A stretch of DNA of 64,000 bases from Staphylococcus hominis subsp. hominis (GCF_002901845.1 NZ_PPQE01000030.1:280421-344420), one strand, 5' to 3'; shown: positions 9,019-19,650, counted from the stretch's first letter. The notes: a model not told the origin generated them from the letters alone. Program-made: numbers and translations.

Positions 9019-10803
9019 TTATTTATATACGTTTCTTAAAATACCATAAGTTCCATTGTCGTACTCATCCATTGATTTTGTACTCCTATGGAATGTCGCT
9101 TCTTTATCGTCATTAATGTGATAAATAATCATATCTTTATCTGTAATATCATGATATGAAGAGGCTGGAACTTCGACAATATTTTGATTCGTAATCACAT
9201 TGTCAAACCATCTTGGACTATGCTTTTCATCGAATAAAATATGATTACGAAGTGGTCCATTTAAATTATTACGTGCTTGATCATCTGTAAAGGATACTGG
9301 CATCATATTTACATTATTTAATCCAAATTCTGGAACTAACTCATTAAATGCAAGACTATTAAAAATAAATGATTTGGTCATTAATAAGCATTTGTTATAG
9401 CGAATTAAGTCTGCATACATACGATCACTACTTGATAATAAATTTCCTTTAAAAATTTCAAAGCCGAGTTCTTCAGCTTTATCAGAAGTGTTACTAAACA
9501 AGTTAAACACCATCACTGGAATACCATGCGATTGTAACTGTCTACCTAAGTGATAAGAGAATTCGCTCTCACCTACTAAAATGACACCTGGAGGTTCAGT
9601 ACTTGCTAAACCAAGCATTTTACTTATTGGTGTAAAGCTAAAACCATATATGACTACGGTAATAAATACTAAACCAAATGTTACCGGTGTAATATAAGAT
9701 GCCATTTTCATATTATCATTTAAAAATAATCCACCGAAAAATTGTGCTACAGTTAATACAACAATCCCTCTTGGTGCCATCATGGCTACAAGCGCACGCT
9801 CTTTTTTAGTGATTTCAGTACCAATGGTAGATAATAAAACAGCAATGGGACGTACTAACACAATCATAACAAGTGAGAAAATCACAAGCTTCCATGATAA
9901 TACATTCATCAATACAGAGGGTGTTAATGATGATGTTATTAAAATAAACACCGTTGAAACTAGAATGGAAGACATATTTTCAATAAAATGATCTGACTCT
10001 TTATAAATTAAATCATGTCGTTTATAACGTGCCATCATTAATCCAAAAATGGTTACTGCCAGTAAACCAGATTCATCGAGAATTTGGTCACAGATGCTAA
10101 ACACGAGCAATATAAACACCAACTGAATGGAAGGCATTAAATTTTGTGGTATGACATCGCGTTGGATGAGCCAATTGAAGAAGAATGAAGCACCAAAGCC
10201 AATTAATGCTACAATCAACATTTTAAAAATAAATATAAGGAGTAATTGGAAACCAAAACCTTGTCCAACGATTTGATACACATAAAATGCAGCTAATGCT
10301 AGTATTGGACCAAGTGGATCAAGTATAATACTTTCCCAACGTAAGACAGTATCTACACTGTTTCTAACTTTGGCTTGTTTTAACAGTGGCTGAATCACCG
10401 TTGGTCCAGTAATAAGAAGTAATCCACCCATAACAATAGCGATAGAAATAGGAAAACCTAAAATTTTATGTAAGGCAATAGCTCCAAGAACCCATGCAAT
10501 TGTGGCGCCTATCGTAATAATACGTATAACCGCCTTAGAAATGCCTTTTAATTCTCTAAAATCTAGATTACTACTTCCTTCAAATAATATGATTGCTACC
10601 GCAAGAGATACAATTGGACTAAATATCTCTGAACCTAGTGTTTGCTCAGGATTTGCTAGTCCTAATATAGGTCCCACTAATAAACCAACAATCGACATGA
10701 CTACAATTGAAGGCCATTTAATTCGATTTGCTAACCATTGACTGAAGATACCTAATGCAAGAAATAACACAATAACTAGCATTACAGGTAAATCAAATAA
10801 CAT
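9019..10803 (-). CDS. Monovalent cation:proton antiporter, CPA1 type with a C-terminal Rossmann-like domain
   Basis: 594 residues from the ATG at 10803. AAGGAAGG is placed correctly for this start, so a longer in-frame form is rejected. The first ~400 residues hold 12-13 membrane helices with the acidic core SIILDPLGPILAL (around residue 160), the expected ion site of CPA1/NhaP-like exchangers. Residues about 410-520 form a TrkA-N-like nucleotide domain beginning VILVGESEFSYHLGRQL. Such tails regulate cation flux by ligand binding, but I do not see a clear RCK_C (c-di-AMP) domain. Likely exports Na+ or K+ for protons. Confidence 0.82.
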   Translation of the reverse strand: MLFDLPVMLVIVLFLALGIFSQWLANRIKWPSIVVMSIVGLLVGPILGLANPEQTLGSEIFSPIVSLAVAIILFEGSSNLDFRELKGISKAVIRIITIGATIAWVLGAIALHKILGFPISIAIVMGGLLLITGPTVIQPLLKQAKVRNSVDTVLRWESIILDPLGPILALAAFYVYQIVGQGFGFQLLLIFIFKMLIVALIGFGASFFFNWLIQRDVIPQNLMPSIQLVFILLVFSICDQILDESGLLAVTIFGLMMARYKRHDLIYKESDHFIENMSSILVSTVFILITSSLTPSVLMNVLSWKLVIFSLVMIVLVRPIAVLLSTIGTEITKKERALVAMMAPRGIVVLTVAQFFGGLFLNDNMKMASYITPVTFGLVFITVVIYGFSFTPISKMLGLASTEPPGVILVGESEFSYHLGRQLQSHGIPVMVFNLFSNTSDKAEELGFEIFKGNLLSSSDRMYADLIRYNKCLLMTKSFIFNSLAFNELVPEFGLNNVNMMPVSFTDDQARNNLNGPLRNHILFDEKHSPRWFDNVITNQNIVEVPASSYHDITDKDMIIYHINDDKEATFHRSTKSMDEYDNGTYGILRNVYK

Positions 10804-11085
10804 ATCTACACCTTCCTTATTTAAATTGAATATATTGCAATATCCTATCAAACTTTACTGAATAATGTATAGTATATTAATTACATTTTTTAAACAACAT
10901 TTATATAAGAACTATAAACTATTATATACCCCATATAACTTAAAATTTATACAAATTCTTTCTAATGTATTTTTGAGAAATACAATGTTCATTACAAGTA
11001 AACTTTAATATTTATTTTTAACAAAATGTCCTTTAAAATAGATTAATATATTCTCATGTGTTTGATTTAGAAAGGATTTTTAAAA

Positions 11086-12171
11086 ATGAAAGTTTTAAAA
11101 GAGTCGATGATCGTAGCATTTGCCTTTGTAGGTGTTGTCGTTGGTGCTGGTTTTGCTACAGGTCAAGAAATATTCCAATTTTTCACAAGTAACGGTCAAT
11201 TCAGTGTATTAGGGATTATTATTACAGGATTAATCATCACACTAGGCGGTATGTTCGTCTTAAATACTGGTTACAATATAAAATCACATAATCATTCAGA
11301 ATCCATTCATTACTATTTGCACCCTATGATTGCTCGATTATTTGATATTATCCTAACATTATTTTTGTTTTCACTCGCTATTATTATGAGCGCGGGCGGG
11401 GCATCTACAATTCAAGAAAGTTTTCATTTACCTTATTGGCTTAGTTCACTTATTCTCGTCGGTCTGATTTTGGTTACATTATTTTTAAAATTTGATCGTT
11501 TAATTGCAGTACTCGGTATCGTTACACCTTTCTTAGTTATCGTCGTCACAATTATTGCGATATATTATCTTGCAACTGGCCATCTTGACTTTGAAAGTGC
11601 AAATCAATATGCACAGCATAAATCATCTATTTCACTTGGATGGTGGTTTGATGGCATCAATTATGCCAGTTTACAAATTGCTGCTGCCTTCAGTTTTCTA
11701 AGTGTAATGGGGGGACGTTTACATGACCAACGTGCTTCTATTTGGGGCGGATTAATCGGTGGCGTCATTATTACATTTTTACTTTTAATGATTAATTTAG
11801 GCTTAATGACAAAATTTAATGATATTAAATCCGTAGCGCTTCCAACCTTATTATTGGCACGACATATCTCACCTATTTTGGGAACTATCATGTCTATTAT
11901 TATGATTCTAGTTATCTATAATACTATTGTAGGCTTAATGTACGCATTCGCCTCTCGTTTCACAACACCGTTTTCAAAACAATATTTTGTACTTATTATC
12001 GTCATGACAAGCGTGACGTTCATTTGTACATTTATCGGCTTTATTTCACTCATTGGCAAAGTATTTCCAATTATGGGGTTATTTGGCTTTATTCTACTCA
12101 TTCCTATTTTATATAAAGGGGTTAGACATTTTAAATATTCAAAAAAAGAAGGTTCAAAGGGAGAACATTAA
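11086..12171 (+). CDS. YkvI-family membrane transporter
   Basis: 361 residues with about ten membrane segments and a short basic tail. The N-terminal VGVVVGAGFATGQEIFQFF (residues 16-34) is the hallmark of the YkvI group in the APC/LeuT-fold superfamily, where the broken first helix around GAGFATG binds substrate. Substrate is unknown. SD AAAGGA precedes the ATG. The 282-bp gap upstream is shared with the divergent antiporter and holds AT-rich promoters but nothing else I can identify. Confidence 0.8.
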   Translation: MKVLKESMIVAFAFVGVVVGAGFATGQEIFQFFTSNGQFSVLGIIITGLIITLGGMFVLNTGYNIKSHNHSESIHYYLHPMIARLFDIILTLFLFSLAIIMSAGGASTIQESFHLPYWLSSLILVGLILVTLFLKFDRLIAVLGIVTPFLVIVVTIIAIYYLATGHLDFESANQYAQHKSSISLGWWFDGINYASLQIAAAFSFLSVMGGRLHDQRASIWGGLIGGVIITFLLLMINLGLMTKFNDIKSVALPTLLLARHISPILGTIMSIIMILVIYNTIVGLMYAFASRFTTPFSKQYFVLIIVMTSVTFICTFIGFISLIGKVFPIMGLFGFILLIPILYKGVRHFKYSKKEGSKGEH

Positions 12172-12195
12172 TCTCCTTTTGAATCTTCTTTTTTT
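12148..12195 (+). terminator. Terminator overlapping the end of the ykvI-type gene
   Basis: A 16-bp stem (12148-12163 with 12173-12188) containing two G-U pairs includes the stop codon in its loop and ends in a long T run. Confidence 0.8.
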
Positions 12196-12246
12196 ATAGA
12201 TTAAATTTAATACTTTACGGGAATAATAGGTATGGAGGTGTCGTTA

Positions 12247-13671
12247 ATGACGAATCAACTATTTATTAATAATGAATTTGTAGAAAGTAAGTCAAACGAA
12301 ACAATGGACGTGATTAATCCTGCTACGGGAGAAACAATCGATACGATTACATTCGCTACTGAAGAAGAGGTAAACGACGCAATTGAAAAATCTAAACACG
12401 CTCAACTTGAATGGGAAAAAGTACCAGCTCCTACACGTGCTGAGCATGTAAAATTATTAATTCCTTTACTTGAACAACATAAAGATGACATTGCTCATTT
12501 ATACGTTAAAGAACAAGGTAAAACAATAGTACAAGCTAAAGGTGAAATTGATAAATCAATAGAATTTATTGATTATATGGCAAGTTTAAGTATGAGTAAC
12601 AAAGGTGAAGTATTACAAAATAGTATAGTAAACGAAACCATTCAACTGACAAAAAAACCTATCGGTGTGACGGCTGGTATTGTGCCTTGGAATGCTCCAA
12701 TTTTAGTGCTTATGCGTAAAGTGATTCCAGCTATTGTAACGGGTTGTTCTGTCGTTATCAAACCAAGTGAAGAAACAACATTATTAACATTAAAAATTGC
12801 TGAACTTTTCCGTGATTCAACTATTCCAGCTGGTCTTATTCAAATCGTTCCAGGTACTGGTGAAACAGTTGGAACACAATTGGCAACTCATAAAGATATT
12901 CAGCTTGTTTCATTAACGGGTAGTATGGGCGCAGGTAAAGCTGTATTTAAAAATGCGGCTGACAGCATTAAAAAACTTAACTTAGAACTAGGTGGAAATG
13001 CTCCTGTTCTTGTCACACAACACGCTGACTTAGATAAAGCTGTTGATTATATTGTTACTGCACGTATTAATAACGCTGGCCAAGTATGTACATGTCCAGA
13101 ACGTATCTTTGTTCATGAAGATGTACATGATGACTTTATTAATAAAGTGAAAGATAAAATGGATGCGCTTCAAGTTGGAGATCCATACGATGAAAACACT
13201 GACTATGGTGCAATCATTAATCAAAAACAATTAGATAGTATTGATGATAAAGTTCAAGAAGCAGTAAAACATGGCGCAGATTTAGTATTAGGTGGCTATA
13301 AATTAGATCGTAAAGGATTCTTCTACGCTCCTACAATTTTAGATCATGTAAAAACGACTGATAGTGCTTTTAAAGAAGAAATTTTCGGTCCTGTTCTTGC
13401 TATAACTACGTATACAAACTTTGATGACGTTATTGATATGGCAAATGATACGAATGCAGGTCTATCATCTTATATTTTCTCTGAAAACTTAAAAGAAATT
13501 ATGACAGCTACTGAACGTTTAAAATTTGGAGAAGTGTATGCGAACTGTGAGGCAGAAGAAGCAGTCAATGGTTATCACGCAGGTTGGAGAGAATCTGGCC
13601 TTGGTGGTGCAGACGGTATTCATGGTTTTGAAGAATATTACAATACAACTGTAAGTTATATTAGATGGTAA
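12247..13671 (+). CDS. aldA: Lactaldehyde/glycolaldehyde dehydrogenase-type aldehyde dehydrogenase
   Basis: 474 residues from the ATG at 12247; TGGAGGTG supports this start over one 15 bases upstream. Catalytic features are the Glu in LELGGNAP (about residue 252) and the nucleophile in GQVCTCPER (about residue 286). The C-terminal GYHAGWRESGLGGADGIHG run closely parallels the AldA (lactaldehyde dehydrogenase) branch, so NAD-dependent oxidation of lactaldehyde or glycolaldehyde is the best guess. Monocistronic between two terminators. Confidence 0.85.
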   Translation: MTNQLFINNEFVESKSNETMDVINPATGETIDTITFATEEEVNDAIEKSKHAQLEWEKVPAPTRAEHVKLLIPLLEQHKDDIAHLYVKEQGKTIVQAKGEIDKSIEFIDYMASLSMSNKGEVLQNSIVNETIQLTKKPIGVTAGIVPWNAPILVLMRKVIPAIVTGCSVVIKPSEETTLLTLKIAELFRDSTIPAGLIQIVPGTGETVGTQLATHKDIQLVSLTGSMGAGKAVFKNAADSIKKLNLELGGNAPVLVTQHADLDKAVDYIVTARINNAGQVCTCPERIFVHEDVHDDFINKVKDKMDALQVGDPYDENTDYGAIINQKQLDSIDDKVQEAVKHGADLVLGGYKLDRKGFFYAPTILDHVKTTDSAFKEEIFGPVLAITTYTNFDDVIDMANDTNAGLSSYIFSENLKEIMTATERLKFGEVYANCEAEEAVNGYHAGWRESGLGGADGIHGFEEYYNTTVSYIRW

Positions 13672-13680
13672 ATTAAAAAT

Positions 13681-13735
13681 AAAAAAAGAGAGCAAGAAAG
13701 AATGTAACGCCATTCTTTCTTGCTCTCCTTTTTAT
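13681..13735. terminator. Bidirectional terminator between aldA and the zinc-binding lipoprotein gene
   Basis: A perfect 17-bp stem (13688-13704 and 13711-13727, GAGAGCAAGAAAGAATG) with a 6-base loop is flanked by A and T runs, serving both convergent genes. Confidence 0.92.
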
Positions 13736-14688
13736 TTGTTTAATGCTTTATCGAGGGCTTGAATATTTTTTTTCATAATGGATTGAAAAGTGAGTGTTTG
13801 ATCTTCTGATTGAGATTGAGACAATACTGCTAAATTATTAAAATTTACAGGTTGAGTTTGGGTCTCTTTACGAATCACATCGGTTATTTTTGAAGAAATA
13901 TTTTGTTCATATAAAATATACGGTTCATGTGTGTCTTTTATTTGATTAATGAGCGCTAAGATGTCTTTTTGACTTGGCTCTTTATTATTCATACCGCTAA
14001 TCCCTTCTTGTTCGAAATGGTAACGACGCGCTAAATATCCTAATGAATCATGAGAAATAATTACTTTATCTCGTTTAGGACGCCTCGTTATGTTAGATAA
14101 TGTATGGTCAATTTGTTTTAAATCTTCAACTAATTGTTTATAGTTATGCTCATAATATCTACGATGCACAGGATCTTTATGAACTAAATCATCTTTAATT
14201 TTCTTTGCGAATTGTTGGTCTAGTATTGGATCAAGCCAAACATGAGGATCATATGATGTTGCTTCATGATGATGTCCATGTTCATCGTGATCATCATCTT
14301 CATTCACAAGGATTTGTTTATTTAAACTATTTGCAACCGCTAATTTCATATCATTATTATTCATTGATTTTGTAATTTTAGCTGCTACTGGATCAAGATG
14401 ATCACTTGAATAAACAAATAAATCACTTTTTGCAATATTAATCATATCGCGTTGACTAGGTTCATATGTATGCATATCAGCACCCGGTGGATAAATCGTA
14501 TCTACATCCACATATTTACCACCAATTTGTTTTGTAAAGCTTTCAAACGCAAAAACCGTGGTATAAATTTTTAATTTATTCTCAGTTGTTACTTTTTTCT
14601 GTTTGTGAGTGATATCGCGGTTTGTACTACAAGCAGATAATATGAGACACAAACACATTAAACCGATAATTGCGATCATCTTCTTCAC
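13732..14688 (-). CDS. Zinc ABC transporter substrate-binding lipoprotein (AdcA/ZnuA-like)
   Basis: 318 residues from a GTG start at 14688, chosen because GGAGGG is six bases upstream and a signal peptide follows directly. Lipobox LILSAC places the lipid cysteine near residue 20. A histidine/aspartate-rich loop (HDEHGHHHE, about residue 131) and the DPHVWLDP motif are the signature of cluster A-I zinc or manganese binders. It captures Zn2+ outside the membrane for an ABC importer. No permease or ATPase gene is adjacent, so it must work with one encoded elsewhere. I see no Zur box. Confidence 0.9.
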   Translation of the reverse strand: MKKMIAIIGLMCLCLILSACSTNRDITHKQKKVTTENKLKIYTTVFAFESFTKQIGGKYVDVDTIYPPGADMHTYEPSQRDMINIAKSDLFVYSSDHLDPVAAKITKSMNNNDMKLAVANSLNKQILVNEDDDHDEHGHHHEATSYDPHVWLDPILDQQFAKKIKDDLVHKDPVHRRYYEHNYKQLVEDLKQIDHTLSNITRRPKRDKVIISHDSLGYLARRYHFEQEGISGMNNKEPSQKDILALINQIKDTHEPYILYEQNISSKITDVIRKETQTQPVNFNNLAVLSQSQSEDQTLTFQSIMKKNIQALDKALNK

Positions 14689-14869
14689 ACAAAACCCTCC
14701 AAAACGTAATAATTTCGTTCTCAACTATATCTGTTCTTTTATAAAAAAGCAATAACTTTGTATTTAAATTTTTTATAATTTTTATATTCTAAATTTTATT
14801 TATGTAATGTTTTAATTTAGTGGAAATGTGATAAATAATACTAAGACATTATATAAGGAGTGAAGTAAT

Positions 14870-15151
14870 ATGGCTGAAGAAATTAAACAAGGTAACAATA
14901 AATTTTATGTAGGTGAAGACGAAAATAATCCTAAAGCAGAAATCACTTACAAACAAGTAGATAACAATGAAATTGAAATCGATCACACTGGTGTATCTGA
15001 TGAATTAGGTGGTCAAGGTTTAGGAACTAAATTAGTTGATGCAGTTGTAGAACATGCTCGTCAAATTAATTTAAAAATTATCGCTTCTTGTCCATTTGCA
15101 AAAGATGTATTAGAAAAAAATGATAGTTACCAAGATGTTTATTTAGGATAA
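14870..15151 (+). CDS. Small GNAT-fold N-acetyltransferase
   Basis: 93-residue single-domain protein of the compact NATD1-like GNAT group. The acetyl-CoA pyrophosphate loop appears as GGQGLGTKLVD (around residues 47-57) and a conserved cysteine lies in IIASCPFAKD, typical of this small family in S. aureus. The acceptor is unknown. Good SD AAGGAG. Ended by the hairpin at 15163-15199. Confidence 0.88.
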   Translation: MAEEIKQGNNKFYVGEDENNPKAEITYKQVDNNEIEIDHTGVSDELGGQGLGTKLVDAVVEHARQINLKIIASCPFAKDVLEKNDSYQDVYLG

Positions 15152-15162
15152 GAGTAAAATAA

Positions 15163-15199
15163 AATCCTCTAGAGAATCATTCTCTAGAGGATTTTTTTA
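15163..15199 (+). terminator. Terminator of the small GNAT gene
   Basis: A perfect 14-bp stem AATCCTCTAGAGAA with a 3-base loop is followed by T7. Confidence 0.92.
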
Positions 15200-15279
15200 A
15201 TCAAGTGATTTATCTTGTTTCCTATTAATCATTCTAGTATATTTAATATACTTAGTATAAAAAAGAGAGGCAATGATAC

Positions 15280-16086
15280 ATGACTGCATTTCATTCAAAA
15301 GAAGCAATGCAAGTGACGAACGTCACTTTAAATGTTAAAGATTTAAACAAAATGAATCACTTTTATTCTGAAGTACTCGGCTTTTCTATTAAAAAGAAAA
15401 CTGACACACAAACCATTTTTAATGTTGGAGAACATGGTCACACGTTAACGCTTCATCTTTTAAATCATGGACGTCATCCTGAATTTAGAGAAGCTGGCCT
15501 TTTTCATATCGCTTATTTATTACCTTCACGACAAGACTTAGCTAACTTCCTATATCATATGAGTCGTTTAAATCAGCCTGTTGGTGGCGGTGACCATTTA
15601 GTAAGTGAAGCGCTATATTTCAATGATCCAGAAGGTAATGGTATTGAAGTCTATCAAGATCGCCCTTCTAGTGGTTGGGAATGGGAGAATGGCTTTATTA
15701 AAATGGATACCCTTGAAGTTGATGCACAAGATTTAATTTCACATCGTACTGAAAAGGGTTGGCAAGGTTTTCCATCAGATGGAAAACTAGGACATCTCCA
15801 TTTAAAAACACATAATTTGATGGAGGCTCGTCAATTCTATATTGATCAACTTGGTTTTGAACATATTTCAAACCTCCCTCAAAGTTTATTTATTTCTGCA
15901 CAACACTATCATCATCACATTGCTGTGAATACATGGCAATCTAATCAAGTGAATCCAGACAATAAGAACACTTATGGATTAACACATATTGATATCTATC
16001 AACCTCACGCTAAAGAAACGAATTTAACATCACCTGAAGGGTTTAGTGTGACTGTTCATGGAGATGTAAGTGTAGTTCCTGATTAA
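15280..16086 (+). CDS. VOC (glyoxalase/catechol-2,3-dioxygenase-like) protein
   Basis: 268 residues forming two vicinal-oxygen-chelate modules. The first begins VTNVTLNVKDLNKMNHFYSEVLGF (about residue 12) and the second LGHLHLKTHNLMEARQFYIDQLGF (about residue 169). Histidines at the start of each module and NDPEGNGIEVYQDRP (about residue 110) match CatE-like ring-cleavage or thiol-transfer relatives. Substrate unknown. Confidence 0.82.
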   Translation: MTAFHSKEAMQVTNVTLNVKDLNKMNHFYSEVLGFSIKKKTDTQTIFNVGEHGHTLTLHLLNHGRHPEFREAGLFHIAYLLPSRQDLANFLYHMSRLNQPVGGGDHLVSEALYFNDPEGNGIEVYQDRPSSGWEWENGFIKMDTLEVDAQDLISHRTEKGWQGFPSDGKLGHLHLKTHNLMEARQFYIDQLGFEHISNLPQSLFISAQHYHHHIAVNTWQSNQVNPDNKNTYGLTHIDIYQPHAKETNLTSPEGFSVTVHGDVSVVPD

Positions 16087-16122
16087 AAAAAAGGTTGGAT
16101 GACAATCATCCAATCTTTTTTT
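16086..16122. terminator. Bidirectional terminator
   Basis: The stem 16092-16102/16106-16116 (AGGTTGGATGA, one wobble) with A and T runs on either side separates convergent genes. Confidence 0.88.
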
Positions 16123-17032
16123 AATCTACAATATCTCGATATTTTCTTACAGTATCAAAGTCACTATCTTTTGCTTTTTCATAACCTTGATGACCATAAA
16201 TATCACTAATAACATGTTTACCTTTTTTTGTATGACTGATATCAATAAATGCTTTACTAATTTTCTTTTTCCATTTGCTACTCATGTCATTACGTACTGA
16301 AATGGTATCATTCGGAATTTTCTTTGTGCGATAAATCACTTTAGTTTCTTGATAAATATTGGGATACTCTTTTTTTAAATCTGCCCGAGCATCTTGATAT
16401 GTAGCAACAGCTTCTACATCATGATTTAATAATGCAATTAACCCCTGATCATGACCTTTCACTTGTTGAATTTGAATATCAGACTTTTTTATTCCTTTTT
16501 CCATTAACGATGCTAAAGGATAAATATATCCTGACGTTGATTCCACATCTTGTAACGCTACCCTCTTATCTTTCAAATCTTTTAAATGATTAATATTACT
16601 ATCTTTACGAACCACAATTTGAGATCGATAGTAATCTACAAGGTGATGTGTTTGATTTCCTTTATTATCTACTAAGTAACCTTTTGACTTTAACAATACA
16701 TCTGCTGCATGAGCATCATGAGCTAATGTGTAAGAAACAGGAGAAATAAATGCAATATCGATTTTTTTCGATTTCAACCCTTCTATCATTGTATTATAAT
16801 TTGTTGCTATATGTACTTTTACAGGAACTTCCAGCTCATCAGATAATAATTGTTGCAAAGGTTTTACTTTAGCATTAAGGATTTGAGCATTTTGAGATGG
16901 AACAAACTCAACAGTTAATGATTTAGGTGTATAGGCTTCTTTAGGATACTTTACATTATCAATGTTTGAACAACCGCTTACTATAATTGTAATAACTAAA
17001 TAAATAACTAAAAATTTTAAACGTTTCATCAT
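16121..17032 (-). CDS. PhnD-type phosphonate/phosphite substrate-binding lipoprotein
   Basis: 303 residues. A signal peptide with lipobox (IIVSGCSN, lipid Cys near residue 21) is followed by a type II periplasmic-binding domain of the PhnD/PtxB family: LTVEFVPSQNAQ (about residue 39) and DIAFISPVSYTLAHD (about residue 92, anion pocket), then STSGYIYPLASL (about residue 167). It should bind phosphonate, phosphite or another small oxyanion for an ABC importer, but no phnC/phnE genes are nearby. The start is one of two adjacent ATGs behind a weak SD. Confidence 0.85.
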   Translation of the reverse strand: MMKRLKFLVIYLVITIIVSGCSNIDNVKYPKEAYTPKSLTVEFVPSQNAQILNAKVKPLQQLLSDELEVPVKVHIATNYNTMIEGLKSKKIDIAFISPVSYTLAHDAHAADVLLKSKGYLVDNKGNQTHHLVDYYRSQIVVRKDSNINHLKDLKDKRVALQDVESTSGYIYPLASLMEKGIKKSDIQIQQVKGHDQGLIALLNHDVEAVATYQDARADLKKEYPNIYQETKVIYRTKKIPNDTISVRNDMSSKWKKKISKAFIDISHTKKGKHVISDIYGHQGYEKAKDSDFDTVRKYRDIVD

Positions 17033-17290
17033 TTTCTCTTTTCAAAATATATAATGTATTTAAATTTCATCAAACTTAAAATATAAAGACGTATTTATAT
17101 TATATTAACCATCAATTTTTAAATTGAAAATACAATTTATATTAAATTTTGATTTCAGTTCGAAGATCTTACTATTTAGATTTTCATCAAAACGTCTGCA
17201 TATACGTTAAATTGGGATTACCGAGAGACTTATACAACTTCAAAATGAAATCTGTCATACTTTTCTAATTTTTAATCATACTTCATAAAA
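17033..17290. other. AT-rich intergenic stretch
   Basis: Beyond what must be the promoter region of the PhnD-type gene on the minus strand, I see no gene, regulator box or repeat in these roughly 260 bases. Confidence 0.5.
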
Positions 17291-17326
17291 AAATGCCGAC
17301 AAAGTATATACCTTTGTCGACATTTT
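17285..17326 (-). terminator. Terminator of the second aldehyde dehydrogenase gene
   Basis: ATGCCGACAAAG and CTTTGTCGACAT (17293-17304, 17312-17323) pair with one mismatch; on the minus strand T7 follows. Confidence 0.85.
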
Positions 17327-17360
17327 AAAACATGTATTAAACTATTTAATCATATTTTAA

Positions 17361-18854
17361 TTAGTATAAGCCTTTTGTTTCATTACTTGTATCAATAAAG
17401 ATGTTTTTAACTTGTTGATAGTTTTTAATTGCATCTTTATAAACTTCACGGCCGATACCAGATTTTTTATAACCACCAAATGGTGCACCAGCTGGGATTT
17501 GATTATACGTATTAACCCAAATACGTCCAGTACGAATTGCTTTTGCAACATTTAATGCACGAAGTAAGTTTGTAGTGAAGACACCACCAGCTAAACCATA
17601 TTCTGAATCATTAGCAATGTTAATTGCTTCTTCTTCATCTTCGAATTTTTCAACAACAATAACAGGTCCAAAAATCTCTTCTTGAGCTAATTTATGACTA
17701 TTATCTGAAAGTTCAATGATTGTTGGTTCGAAGAAGTAGCCTTTATCTAAACCATTATCAGTAATACGATGTCCACCCGTTAAAATATTTGCTTTGTCAT
17801 CTTCTTCTGCTAATTTAATATAACTTTCAATTTTTTCAATTTGTTCTGGGCCAGTTTGTGCACCCATTTTTGTATCTTCAGCGAATGGGTCACCCACTTT
17901 AATATTTTCGAACGCTTCTTTTAATTTTGGTAATAATTTATCATATAAAGATGATTGTACTAATAAACGTGAACCGGCACTACATACTTCACCTTGGTTG
18001 AATAGAATACCTAATTGAACGCCTTCAATGACTTGATCTAAATTTGCATCATCAAAGATAATATTAGCACTTTTACCGCCAAGTTCTAACGTAGTTGGCA
18101 CAATACGTTCAGCGCCTGCTTTAGCAACACCATAACCTACACTTGTTGAACCAGTGAATGATAATTTATTTACACCTTCATGTTTGAAAATCGCATCACC
18201 TGATTCTGAACCTTTACCAGTAATGACGTTGACTACACCTTTAGGTAACACATCTTGAAGAATTTTAGCTAATTCAATTAAGCTTAATGGTGTAGAAGAA
18301 GAAGGTTGAATTACCACTGTATTACCCGCTGCTAATGCTGGACCTAATTTCCAAGATGCAAGTAAGATTGGGAAGTTCCATGCTACTACTGCACCTACTA
18401 CTCCCACAGGTTCATTTACAACTAAACTCATCGTGTTATGATCTATTTGGTTAACCGAACCTTCATCAGTCGTTAATACTCCTGCAAAATATTTAAATTG
18501 TTCAGCTACTTGAGGAACATCAATTGTTGATGTTTCACGGTAAGGTTTACCATTTTGAAGTGATTCAACTGTTGCTAAATGTTCCTTATTTTCTTCAATA
18601 CGACGACTAATTTCTAATAAATAATCTGCACGTTCTGCTTTAGAAATTTTACTCCAACTATCAAATGCCTCATGTGCTGATTGCACTGCTTTATCAACAT
18701 CTTTTTCATTTGCTTTAGCAACTTTGGCTAACTCTTCACCATTTGCTGGGTTACTTACCGTAAGTGTTTCTCCACTTTCACTTGGTTGGAATTCACCATT
18801 TATAAATAAATCATATTGTTCATCTAAAAAATCTCTAACATTTACTTTTGCCAT
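17361..18854 (-). CDS. NAD-dependent aldehyde dehydrogenase
   Basis: 497 residues, normal ALDH superfamily length. Seen are VVAWNFP (about residue 152), the nucleotide loop FTGSTSVG (about residue 229), the general-base Glu in LELGGKSAN (about residue 254) and the nucleophile in [11 protein letters not shown] (about residue 288). It strongly resembles the staphylococcal AldA1/acetaldehyde-dehydrogenase group (ending [10 protein letters not shown]). Probable substrate is acetaldehyde or another short aldehyde. SD GAGGGATG. No operon partners. Confidence 0.88.
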   Translation of the reverse strand: MAKVNVRDFLDEQYDLFINGEFQPSESGETLTVSNPANGEELAKVAKANEKDVDKAVQSAHEAFDSWSKISKAERADYLLEISRRIEENKEHLATVESLQNGKPYRETSTIDVPQVAEQFKYFAGVLTTDEGSVNQIDHNTMSLVVNEPVGVVGAVVAWNFPILLASWKLGPALAAGNTVVIQPSSSTPLSLIELAKILQDVLPKGVVNVITGKGSESGDAIFKHEGVNKLSFTGSTSVGYGVAKAGAERIVPTTLELGGKSANIIFDDANLDQVIEGVQLGILFNQGEVCSAGSRLLVQSSLYDKLLPKLKEAFENIKVGDPFAEDTKMGAQTGPEQIEKIESYIKLAEEDDKANILTGGHRITDNGLDKGYFFEPTIIELSDNSHKLAQEEIFGPVIVVEKFEDEEEAINIANDSEYGLAGGVFTTNLLRALNVAKAIRTGRIWVNTYNQIPAGAPFGGYKKSGIGREVYKDAIKNYQQVKNIFIDTSNETKGLY

Positions 18855-18981
18855 CCGTTTTCATCCCTCTTTCTTTGTTTATAAATCATAACGTAACTCT
18901 ATATAAAGTAATGTTAAATTTACTTCATTCATTGATACGTTTTGTATACTTATTATTTACCCTTTTTTTACAAAACTATGC

Positions 18982-19650
18982 TTAATTTATCCATTTAATT
19001 ACATCTTCTTGTGGTTGACGTGTTTTAGGTTTTGTAGGATTCTCTTTTCTATAACCAAAAGCTACCATAACTGAAGGTGCAAACTGATTACTATCAATGA
19101 TCCCTTCATGTTCTAATAACTCAGTTACGCCATCTAAATCGAAACCTTCCATTGGACAGGAATCAATATTCATTAATGCAGCTGCTGTCATCATATTACC
19201 TAATGCAATGTAGGTTTGTTTAGACGCCCAATCCAAAATGGTTCTAGCATTATCATTAATATGGAAACGTGTTTGGAATCCCTGTACTTTATCTTCAAAC
19301 ATTGGAATGGTGCTCTCTTCATACTGCTTAATCCCTCTAATAAATGACTGTACATAATCAGACGTCGGTGTTACATTCTTACGGGCTAAAATTAGTACAA
19401 AATGACTGGCAGAATTAAGTTGCTTTTGTGCACCAGAACTATAAGGTATTAATTTCTCACGTAGCGTTTCGTTTTGAATCACAAGAAATCTCCAAGGCTC
19501 AAGACCTAACGAACTAGGAGATAATCGTCCTGCTTCAAGAATGGTATTGAATTCAGAATCACTTATCTTTTTTGTTGTATCGAATTCCTTAGTAGCAAAT
19601 CTAAATTTAAACGCATCTATAATGGTATTTTGAATCTGATTGATAGTCAT
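18982..19650 (-). CDS. NAD(P)H-dependent nitroreductase family oxidoreductase
   Basis: 222-residue FMN enzyme of the NfsB/NTR group. Typical features are the N-terminal FRFATKEFD (residues 16-24, FMN phosphate contact), [16 protein letters not shown] (about residues 43-58) and the late [12 protein letters not shown]. Reduces nitro compounds or quinones with a flavin. It lies upstream of ddh on the opposite strand. I found no clear terminator in the gap before the aldehyde dehydrogenase gene, so read-through from this gene is possible. Confidence 0.87.
   Translation of the reverse strand: MTINQIQNTIIDAFKFRFATKEFDTTKKISDSEFNTILEAGRLSPSSLGLEPWRFLVIQNETLREKLIPYSSGAQKQLNSASHFVLILARKNVTPTSDYVQSFIRGIKQYEESTIPMFEDKVQGFQTRFHINDNARTILDWASKQTYIALGNMMTAAALMNIDSCPMEGFDLDGVTELLEHEGIIDSNQFAPSVMVAFGYRKENPTKPKTRQPQEDVIKWIN

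Noticed and set aside
9782..10741. Plus-strand open frames within the antiporter gene
   Set aside because: Antisense shadows; composition is that of the reverse complement of membrane helices.
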